Assembly (NCBI GenBank): GCA_016285055.1
Contig: JAEEPZ010000023.1
Location: forward strand, 1 to 41,644
Length of the DNA stretch: 41,644 nt
Direction of reading: 5' to 3'
Source: Prevotella sp.
GTDB taxonomy: Bacteria; Bacteroidota; Bacteroidia; Bacteroidales; Bacteroidaceae
The notes under the pieces were generated by a model that had not been told where the DNA came from, did no database searches, and saw only the letters and a program-made list of their open reading frames with translations. The position numbers and the translations under genes are program-made. Of this stretch, positions 35,777 through 41,644 are shown piece by piece (the stretch's first letter is position 1; each line of letters starts with the position of its first letter).

Positions 35777-37273
35777 ATGAACAACGTACCTGTTATTAAG
35801 ATTGGAATCGTGGCCGTGAGCCGCGACTGTTTCCCCGAGTCATTGGCAGTGAACCGCCGCAAGGCCGTCATCGCCGAGTATGAGAAGAAGTTTGGCAAGG
35901 AAGGCATCTACGAGTGCCCCATCTGCATCGTCGAGAGCGAGATTCACGCTCAGCAGGCTTTGGAGGACATCCAGAAGGCCGGCTGCAACGCCCTCTGCGT
36001 CTATCTTGGCAACTTCGGTCCCGAAATCTCTGAGACGATGATTGCCGACTGGTTCAAGGGCCCGTCGATGTTCATCGCTGCTGCTGAGGAGACCCAGAAC
36101 GACCTCATCGACGGTCGTGGCGACGCCTACTGCGGCATGCTGAACGCCAGCCAGGCACTCTCTCTGCGCAAGACCCGCGCCTACATCCCCGAGGAGCCCG
36201 TCGGCGACGCTGCCCAGTGCGCTGAGATGATTCACGAGTTCCTGCCCATCGCCCGCGCTATCGTAGGTCTGCAGAACCTGAAGATCATCAGCTTCGGTCC
36301 CCGTCCCAACAACTTCCTCGCCTGCAACGCTCCCATCCGCGCCCTCTACGACCTCGACGTGGAGATTGAGGAGAACTCCGAGCTCGACCTCTTGGAGGCT
36401 TTCCAGAAGCACGCCGGCGACCCGCGCATCGACGATGTGGTGAAGGATATGGCTGCCGAGCTGGGCACTGGCAACAAGATTCCCAGCGTGCTGCCGAAGC
36501 TGGCTCAGTATGAGCTGACGCTGACCGACTGGATTGAGGCCCACAAGGGCAGCCGCCAGTTTGTGGCCATGGCCAACAAGTGCTGGCCTGCCTTCCAGAC
36601 CATGTTCGGCTTCGTGCCCTGCTATGTCAACAGCCGCCTGACGGGCCGTGGCATCCCCGTGGCCTGCGAGGTCGACATCTACGGTGCTCTGTCAGAGTTC
36701 ATCGGCACTTGCATCACTCAGGATGCCGTGACGCTGCTCGACATCAACAACTCCGTGCCCCGCGACATGTTCGAGGAGAGCATCAAGGGCAAGAAGTTCC
36801 TCTGCGACGAATACACCGAGAAGGAAATCTTCATGGGCTTCCACTGCGGCAACACCGCCTCGTCGAAGGTGTGCAACTGCCAGATGTGCTTCCAGCGCAT
36901 CATGGCCCGCGCCCTGCCCGTAGAGGTGACCAACGGCACGCTGGAGGGCGACCTGAAGCCCAGCCTGGCTACCGTCTACCGTCTGCAGAGCACCGCCGAC
37001 ACGAAGCTGCGCGCCTACATCGCCCAGGGCGAGATTCTGCCTGTGGCCACACGTTCCTTCGGCAGCATCGGCACCTTCGGCATCAAGAACATGAGCCGCT
37101 TCTATCGTCACGTCCTCATCGAGAAGCACTACCCGCACCACGCCGCCGTGATGTTCGAGCACGCAGGCAAGTACCTCTGGGAGGTGCTGAAGTACATGGG
37201 CATCCCCGTGGAAGAGATTGACTACAACTTCCCGAAGGGCAACTACTATCCCTCCGAGAACCCCTTCGCATAA
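35777..37273 (+). CDS. L-fucose/L-arabinose isomerase family protein
   Basis: This 498-residue cytosolic protein belongs to the fucose/arabinose isomerase-like family that interconverts aldoses and ketoses with a metal ion. The N-terminal Rossmann-like part (KIGIVAVSRDCFPESLAVNR) and the middle region (FVAMANKCWPAFQTMFGFVP, CEVDIYGALSEFIG) are typical. Likely metal ligands are Glu and Asp in CEVDIYGA near 296-303 and DINN near 325, with His in MGFHCGNT near 354. The substrate cannot be fixed from sequence. It is not adjacent to other sugar-catabolic genes here, apart from the downstream symporter. Confidence 0.85.
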   Translation: MNNVPVIKIGIVAVSRDCFPESLAVNRRKAVIAEYEKKFGKEGIYECPICIVESEIHAQQALEDIQKAGCNALCVYLGNFGPEISETMIADWFKGPSMFIAAAEETQNDLIDGRGDAYCGMLNASQALSLRKTRAYIPEEPVGDAAQCAEMIHEFLPIARAIVGLQNLKIISFGPRPNNFLACNAPIRALYDLDVEIEENSELDLLEAFQKHAGDPRIDDVVKDMAAELGTGNKIPSVLPKLAQYELTLTDWIEAHKGSRQFVAMANKCWPAFQTMFGFVPCYVNSRLTGRGIPVACEVDIYGALSEFIGTCITQDAVTLLDINNSVPRDMFEESIKGKKFLCDEYTEKEIFMGFHCGNTASSKVCNCQMCFQRIMARALPVEVTNGTLEGDLKPSLATVYRLQSTADTKLRAYIAQGEILPVATRSFGSIGTFGIKNMSRFYRHVLIEKHYPHHAAVMFEHAGKYLWEVLKYMGIPVEEIDYNFPKGNYYPSENPFA

Positions 37274-37280
37274 CTGGTTT

Positions 37281-37324
37281 CAGACCCATCCCCAGCCCCT
37301 CCATAGAGGGAGGGGATGGGTCTG
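37281..37324. terminator. GC-rich hairpin between isomerase and membrane protein genes
   Basis: CAGACCCATCCCC (37281-37293) pairs perfectly with GGGGATGGGTCTG (37312-37324), and an inner CCCTC/GAGGG stem extends it. The same family as at 27-81 and inside addA (4709-4790). It ends 15 bases before the next ATG, so it may attenuate expression of that gene. Confidence 0.65.
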
Positions 37325-37339
37325 TTCCTTCTTACCGCC

Positions 37340-37984
37340 ATGGCTAAGCAACAGAAGAAAACAAAACAGAATTACAGCGACATCAGCTCGACGCGCCCCG
37401 TGCTCTGCCCCGACGGCAAGTACCGCTGGGTGTATGATGTGCCCATGTTAAAGAACCCAAGCATCCTGCTGGAAGTGTTCTGGGTGCTGGGCATCAGTTT
37501 TGGTGCGGTGTGGCTGTTTGTATTGCTGATGGTAGGCTGCGAGAGTCGCCACCTTCTGGCCGACTTGTGGGACGTCACCCGTGGTTTCCTGGTGCTCATG
37601 GCCGTATTCCTGGTACTGGGCTGTGTGGCCTATTTCTTCGTTTCCTGGTACTATGGCTGGAAATACAGCATCCTCTTCATCATGGACGAGCAGGAGGTGG
37701 TGCACAAGCAACTGCCCAGCACAGTGAGCAAGGCGCGCGCCATCGGCAAGCTGACGGCCATGGGCGGCACGCCCAGCATGGTGGGGATGGGCATACTGAT
37801 TGCTAACCGCACATCCTTATCCTGCAGCTACAGCAGCGTGCGCCGCATCATAGCCTGCCGCCGACAGCACTTGATTAAAGTGAGAGAACGCTTCAGCCGC
37901 AACATGGTTTTCGTGGGCGACGAAGACTTCGACTTCGTCTATGATTTCCTCTGTCAGCACTGCCCCCAAGCCCGCATAGGCTGA
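37340..37984 (+). CDS. Two-helix membrane protein of unknown function
   Basis: The 214-residue protein has a basic N-terminus (MAKQQKKTKQNY) and two strong membrane helices, near residues 43-64 and 77-102. A soluble tail follows from about 105, with FIMDEQEVVHKQLPSTVSKA and the C-terminal VGDEDFDFVYDFLCQHC. I do not recognise a family; proteins of this layout sometimes have a PH-like tail. The ATG at 37340 is preferred over the frame start at 37316, which lies in the hairpin element. The gene may depend on read-through from the isomerase. Confidence 0.65.
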   Translation: MAKQQKKTKQNYSDISSTRPVLCPDGKYRWVYDVPMLKNPSILLEVFWVLGISFGAVWLFVLLMVGCESRHLLADLWDVTRGFLVLMAVFLVLGCVAYFFVSWYYGWKYSILFIMDEQEVVHKQLPSTVSKARAIGKLTAMGGTPSMVGMGILIANRTSLSCSYSSVRRIIACRRQHLIKVRERFSRNMVFVGDEDFDFVYDFLCQHCPQARIG

Positions 37985-38000
37985 GAAATGGCTGCCGCTG

Positions 38001-38271
38001 GTTTTGGAGTTTAAGGAGTTAAAGACAATAGCTTTTTATGGATTTCAACCCATGTGAGAATCCTGCAGTTTCAAGGCAGCATGGGTTTTAAAAGTTTCCT
38101 GCCGAGAAACCATCGGTTTCTCGGCAGGAAACCAAAGGTTTCTCGGCAGGAAACTTTTGCATATAAGCCCGAGATGGCAAAAAGACACATGCTGTACGGA
38201 TGGAGTGACATAGTTATGGCGCGAAATAGGTCAGTTCGTTACCCGAGTTCCTTCGTCCCTTCGGGACTTTT
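38001..38271 (+). repeat. ~270-bp dispersed element, copy 2
   Basis: It is nearly identical to the reverse complement of 247-519. It includes the three-arm hairpin region (38090-38158), where one left arm is followed by two right arms separated by ATC and AAA. The left end (gttttggagtttaaggag) is also found at 41284, at the start of a separate repeat block. Confidence 0.85.
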
Positions 38272-38437
38272 GTGTGGTGGGGGTGCCGGTGCCATGCCAT
38301 GTAAATTTGTTCTTCGGCCTCCCTCCTTTGCAACGAGAGAAAAAGACAGCTCTGCGGCGGCATTGCCTCATATCACATTTTTCAGCCAAGGCGACAAGAA
38401 AACTTCCGTTTTTCTTTGCACTTTGCTCACTTATTTG

Positions 38438-38445
38438 TACCTTTG
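38438..38445 (+). promoter_or_regulatory. -7 box for the porin
   Basis: TACCTTTG matches TAnnTTTG, 39 bases before the ATG at 38485. TTTG runs about 20 bases upstream fit a -33 element. Confidence 0.72.
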
Positions 38446-38484
38446 TCGCCGCAAGAACCATTATTCTTTCAAATCAATGACAAA

Positions 38485-39564
38485 ATGAAACTAGAATCTT
38501 GCAAATTCCGGACACTGGCAGTAGCGCTGGCAGTGTTTAGCGGTGTTGCCGCTATGGGGCAACAAGCATCCAACACATGGATGAACGACTTAACCAAACG
38601 CATCACGTTCAACGGCTACGCACAGGCCGGCTGGAGCTTTAACGACGCCCACGGGCAGAAAGCGAACAGCTACAACCTGAAGCGCACGCTGCTTTGGGCG
38701 AAGGCTAAGATTACCGACCGCTGGTCGTTCCTCTTCATGCACGACTTCAACAGCGTGGTGCAGGAGTTCTACACCGACTACCGTGTGACGAAGGACAATG
38801 CGTTGACCGTGCGCTTCGGACAGTTCAAACACTCGTACACGATGGAGAACCCGCTGTCGCCGACGGCGCTGGAACTCATCGACGTCTACTCGCAGGCCGT
38901 GCTCTACCTGGCAGGCGAGGGTCCCGACCCGCTGAACGGCGTGAACTACGGCCGCGACCAGGGTCTGATGGTCTTCGGCGACCTGGCCAACAACCTGCTG
39001 CACTATGAGCTGGCGCTGATGAGCGGACAAGGCATCAACCGCTCCGACCGCAACAACCAGAAGGACTTCCTGGCCAAACTGGAGGTGAAGCCCGTCGACG
39101 GTCTGCGCTTGGTGGCCTCCGGCTATTTAGGCACGGGCAACGCCATGGGCGTGGCTGCCTGGAATCCCGCCATCAAGGTGGGCGACAACTACAAGCGTCA
39201 GCGCTACAGCGCCGGTCTGGAATACAAGACGGTGCCCTACGCCGGCTCGCAGTATAAAGAGGCGCGTCCCGCCAGCATCCGCGCAGAGTGGCTGGGCGGC
39301 AAGGACGGCGACGTGGGCTCGCGTGGCGGCTATGTCACCTGCTGCTTCCCCGTGGTCGATGCCCTCGACATCGTGGCCAGCGGCGAGACCTTCGACCGCA
39401 ACACTGACGTGGACGGTTGGGACCAGACCAACCTCACGCTCGGCGTGCAATATTGGTATTATAAGAAATGTAGATTGCAGCTGCAGTACACCCGCTGTCT
39501 CTGCGGCGACATGCTGGGCAAAGACTATAACTGGCTGCAGGCACAAGTGCAGGTAGCGTTTTAA
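38485..39564 (+). CDS. Outer membrane porin (OprO/P-like)
   Basis: The 359-residue protein has a signal peptide (MKLESCKFRTLAVALAVFSG...AMGQ) and a barrel of antiparallel strands starting RITFNGYAQAGWSFND. FLFMHDFNSVVQEFYTDYRV and VRFGQFKHSYTMENPLSP are typical of the phosphate-selective porin O/P family in Bacteroidetes. The chain ends in phenylalanine (QVQVAF), the usual outer-membrane barrel signature. Cysteines near the C-terminus (RCLCGD) are unusual. Substrate is not predictable. The start at 38485 fits the promoter. Confidence 0.85.
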   Translation: MKLESCKFRTLAVALAVFSGVAAMGQQASNTWMNDLTKRITFNGYAQAGWSFNDAHGQKANSYNLKRTLLWAKAKITDRWSFLFMHDFNSVVQEFYTDYRVTKDNALTVRFGQFKHSYTMENPLSPTALELIDVYSQAVLYLAGEGPDPLNGVNYGRDQGLMVFGDLANNLLHYELALMSGQGINRSDRNNQKDFLAKLEVKPVDGLRLVASGYLGTGNAMGVAAWNPAIKVGDNYKRQRYSAGLEYKTVPYAGSQYKEARPASIRAEWLGGKDGDVGSRGGYVTCCFPVVDALDIVASGETFDRNTDVDGWDQTNLTLGVQYWYYKKCRLQLQYTRCLCGDMLGKDYNWLQAQVQVAF

Positions 39565-39572
39565 TAACAAGT

Positions 39573-39726
39573 CGTGATAACGTGATAACGTGATAACGTA
39601 ATAACGTGATAACGTGATAACGTGATAACGTAACATCGTGATAACGTGATAACGTAATAACGTGATAACGACATAACGTAACAACGTCATAACGACATAA
39701 CGTGATAACGACATAACGTCATAACG
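39573..39726. repeat. 8-bp tandem repeat (cgtgataa) upstream of the symporter
   Basis: About 19 units of cgtgataa or one-base variants (cgtaataa, cgacataa, cgtcataa) fill nearly the whole porin-symporter gap, ending six bases before the symporter ATG. No separate promoter is visible. Unit number could change by slippage and alter spacing or translation of the symporter. Confidence 0.85.
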
Positions 39727-39731
39727 AAAAA

Positions 39732-41264
39732 ATGGTAATCAAAGTTCTTTTAACGATAGTTTTCCTGGCCGTGATGATTGGCGTGGGTCTTTACACCCGC
39801 AAACAGGCCAGCAGTGTTGACGGATTTGTGCTGGGCGGTCGCGCCGTAGGCCCCTGGCTGACGGCTTTCGCCTTCGGCACCAGTTATTTCTCGGCGGTGG
39901 TCTTCGTGGGCTACGCCGGACAGTTCGGGTGGAAATACGGTCTTTCCTCAGCATGGATAGGCATTGGCAACGCCGTCATCGGCTCGCTCCTGGCCTGGAT
40001 CATCTTAGGCCGGCGCACGAAGCTGATGACGCAGCACATCGAGAGCCGCACCATGCCCGACTTTTTCGGCACCCGCTTCCAGGACCAGGGCTTGCGTGTC
40101 ACGGCCTCGGTCATCGCCTTCGTCTTCCTCATCCCCTACACCGCAGGCGTGTACAAAGGCATTTCCACCCTGTTTGAGATGGGCTTCGGCATTCCCTACG
40201 AGTATTGTGTCATCATCATGGCAGCCTTGACCGCCGTCTATGTCATCCTTGGCGGCTACAAGGCGACGGCCATGAACGACTTCATCCAGGGCATCATCAT
40301 GCTCTTCGGCATCGTGGCCGTCATTGCTGCCGTCCTGGCTTCTCAGGGCGGCCTGACAGAGGCCGTGCACAAGCTGGCCGCTCTGCCCGCCGACAATCCC
40401 GAGCAGGGCACCGGCGTCTTCGCCTCGCTCTTCGGTCCCGACCCATGGGGACTCTTAGGCGTGGTCGTCCTGACATCGCTGGGCACGATGGGTCTGCCGC
40501 AGATGGTGGGTAAGTTCTACAGCATCACCGACGAGAGCGCCATCAAGCGCGGCACCATCATCTCTACCGTCTTCGCCTTCATCGTGGCTGGCGGCTGCTA
40601 TTTCCTCGGCGGCTTCGGCCGTCTGTACGACCCTGTCGTGCTCGACAATGGCAAGATAGCCTTCGACAGCATCGTGCCCGCCATGCTGGTGCAGCTGTCG
40701 CCCGCCCTCATCGCCCTCGTGGTGCTGCTGGTGCTGTCGGCATCGATGTCGACGCTGGCCTCGCTGGTGCTCACCTCCAGCTCAACGATGACCCTCGACC
40801 TCATCTACCGCGACAAGAAGTCGCTGCCCGGCGAGGTGGAGGAAGGCACCATCGACGACATGGTGGCCGAGAAGATTGAGCGCCGCAAGGTGGTGGTGAT
40901 GCGCGTGCTCATCATGTTCTTCATCGCCATCTCGCTGCTCATCGCCCTCAACCCGCCCACGTTCATCGCCCAGCTGATGGGCATCTCGTGGGGCGCCCTG
41001 GCCGGAGCCTTCCTCGCTCCGTTCATGCTGGGCCTCTACTGGCGCGGCGTGACGACGGCCAGCGTCTGGGCATGCTTCATCTGGGGCGTCGGCTTCACCG
41101 TGGTCAACATGGTGGCTGGCAATCCCATCAACCCGATTAACTGCGGCGCCATCGCCATGGTGGGAGGTTTCCCCGTGGTGTGGCTCGTCAGTATGCTCAC
41201 GCCGAAGATGCCGCGCGACATCGTGTCCCGCATGTTCGAGTGCTATGCTCCGGCTAAAAAGTAA
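39732..41264 (+). CDS. Sodium:solute symporter family protein
   Basis: The 510-residue inner-membrane protein has about thirteen helices in the SSS (LeuT-like) fold. GYAGQFGWKYGLSSAWIGIG near residue 57 and LGGYKATAMNDFIQGIIMLF near 174 (written in part) are characteristic. SASMSTLASLVLTSSS near 337 contains the conserved serines near the sodium site. It probably imports a sugar, amino acid or similar solute with Na+; the substrate cannot be read. It lies downstream of the 8-bp repeat and upstream of an exported-protein gene that may be a glycan hydrolase. Confidence 0.88.
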   Translation: MVIKVLLTIVFLAVMIGVGLYTRKQASSVDGFVLGGRAVGPWLTAFAFGTSYFSAVVFVGYAGQFGWKYGLSSAWIGIGNAVIGSLLAWIILGRRTKLMTQHIESRTMPDFFGTRFQDQGLRVTASVIAFVFLIPYTAGVYKGISTLFEMGFGIPYEYCVIIMAALTAVYVILGGYKATAMNDFIQGIIMLFGIVAVIAAVLASQGGLTEAVHKLAALPADNPEQGTGVFASLFGPDPWGLLGVVVLTSLGTMGLPQMVGKFYSITDESAIKRGTIISTVFAFIVAGGCYFLGGFGRLYDPVVLDNGKIAFDSIVPAMLVQLSPALIALVVLLVLSASMSTLASLVLTSSSTMTLDLIYRDKKSLPGEVEEGTIDDMVAEKIERRKVVVMRVLIMFFIAISLLIALNPPTFIAQLMGISWGALAGAFLAPFMLGLYWRGVTTASVWACFIWGVGFTVVNMVAGNPINPINCGAIAMVGGFPVVWLVSMLTPKMPRDIVSRMFECYAPAKK

Positions 41265-41283
41265 TGTAATTCAAGAGCCACAA

Positions 41284-41490
41284 GTTTTGGAGTTAAAGGA
41301 GTTAATGGAGTTAAAGGAGTTAAAGACAATGGCTATGCTAAAGACAAAGACTTTTCATGGAGAGTCATTTGTCTTTAACTCCTTTAACTCCATTAACTCC
41401 TTTAACTCCTAAAAAAACTCCTTTAACTCCTTTAACTCCTTTAACTCCTTTAACTCCTTTAACTCCTTTAACTCCTTTAACTCCTTCGTT
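41284..41490. repeat. ggagttaaa / tttaactcc repeat block
   Basis: The block begins with gttttggagttaaaggag, as in the 270-base element. It then has several ggagttaaa units, a caaagac...gtctttg inner palindrome and about a dozen tttaactcc units in reverse. The two halves are complementary, so a long hairpin is possible. It fills the gap between the symporter and the next gene. Confidence 0.85.
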
Positions 41491-41507
41491 TAACCTTTAC
41501 TAAGCCC

Positions 41508-41644
41508 ATGAAAAGAATTACTATCGTCAGTGTGTTGCTGGTGCTTTTCTGCATCAGCAGCGCTTCGGCGCGCGCTCGGAAGAAGCGCCCCGAACCCACA
41601 CCACCGTCAACAGTGGAAATCATCACCATGGTCAACGACTACTG
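41508..41644 (+). CDS. Start of an exported protein, truncated by the window end
   Basis: ATG at 41508 gives a signal peptide (MKRITIVSVLLVLFCISSAS, cleaved about ARA) and a basic, proline-rich segment (RKKRPEPTPP), followed by VEIITMVNDYW-like sequence at the end of the window. The last residues faintly resemble the start of GH105/GH88-type unsaturated glycosyl hydrolases, but 45 codons are too few to be sure. The ORF is open to the end. Confidence 0.5.
   Translation, partial: MKRITIVSVLLVLFCISSASARARKKRPEPTPPSTVEIITMVNDY

Larger units (their letters stand above)
37985..38484. other. Gene-free 500 bases: dispersed element and porin promoter
   Basis: The first part is the second copy of the ~270-base element (38001-38271). 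The rest is spacer leading to the porin promoter. The frame at 38054-38488 translates the repeat and is rejected as a gene. Confidence 0.75.

Noticed and set aside
38054..38488. 144-residue frame before the porin
   Set aside because: It is the translation of the 270-base repeat; a matching frame exists in the other copy at 354-611 on the minus strand.
39573..39726. Possible CRISPR or iteron-type origin
   Set aside because: The units are contiguous 8-mers without spacers, and no cas, rep or dnaA-type gene is nearby.

Overview
The window looks like a chromosomal segment of a Bacteroidales bacterium, most likely Prevotella or a close relative. The basis is a recurrent TAnnTTTG promoter -7 box with a short distance to the start codon, a moderately high coding GC content, and typical family content: AddAB-like helicase/nuclease, MenA, a DUF5597-type GH35 enzyme, a GGGtGRT protein, Rpn and AAA/PD-(D/E)XK genes, RHS remnants and SusD-free outer membrane porins. 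No rRNA, tRNA or CRISPR array was recognised.

Layout. 1-686: gene-free repeat-rich leader. 687-1802: membrane-bound AraC-type regulator. 2087-8675: addA-like and addB-like genes for double-strand-break end processing, both carrying in-frame palindromic repeat inserts. 8837-12275: Rpn-type nuclease, a 17-residue-repeat secreted protein, a carboxypeptidase-regulatory-like protein and a HAD hydrolase. 12303-14112 (minus): lipoprotein plus beta-barrel. 14234-19911: metG, a histidine phosphatase, a GH35-like glycosidase and a Cu/Zn-type permease with an HMA domain. 20247-23856: a lower-GC cluster of NMN/NaMN adenylyltransferase-NADAR fusion, second NADAR protein, ADP-ribosylglycohydrolase and NrtR-like Nudix regulator. 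24250-28392: ilvC, the GGGtGRT/NifU-like pair (minus) and menA. 28560-31824: two near-identical AAA-ATPase/nuclease genes. 31985-33666 (minus): a chimeric RHS remnant behind two AT-rich immunity-type genes, one of the barstar family. 33808-41644: serS, a small secreted protein, an L-fucose/L-arabinose isomerase-like enzyme, a membrane protein, a porin, a sodium:solute symporter and the start of an exported protein.

The most interesting system is the NAD+/ADP-ribose cluster. Its four products are predicted to make NAD+, act on ADP-ribose adducts twice over (NADAR and DraG type), and sense or hydrolyse ADP-ribose derivatives (Nudix/NrtR). A pair of 19-bp palindromes, centred 53 bp apart, brackets its promoter and the downstream one overlaps the -7 box, so I infer autoregulation by the last gene. 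Lower GC and flanking repeats suggest acquisition as an accessory module, perhaps protecting against ADP-ribosylating toxins or NAD+ depletion.

The second theme is repeats that live inside genes. A 78-bp GC-rich palindromic element occurs in the same reading frame in addA, addB (twice) and the carboxypeptidase-regulatory-like gene, and once between genes. Other repeat families also contribute codons, including one that seems to supply a signal peptide. This resembles Rickettsia palindromic elements in behaviour but not in sequence as far as I can tell.
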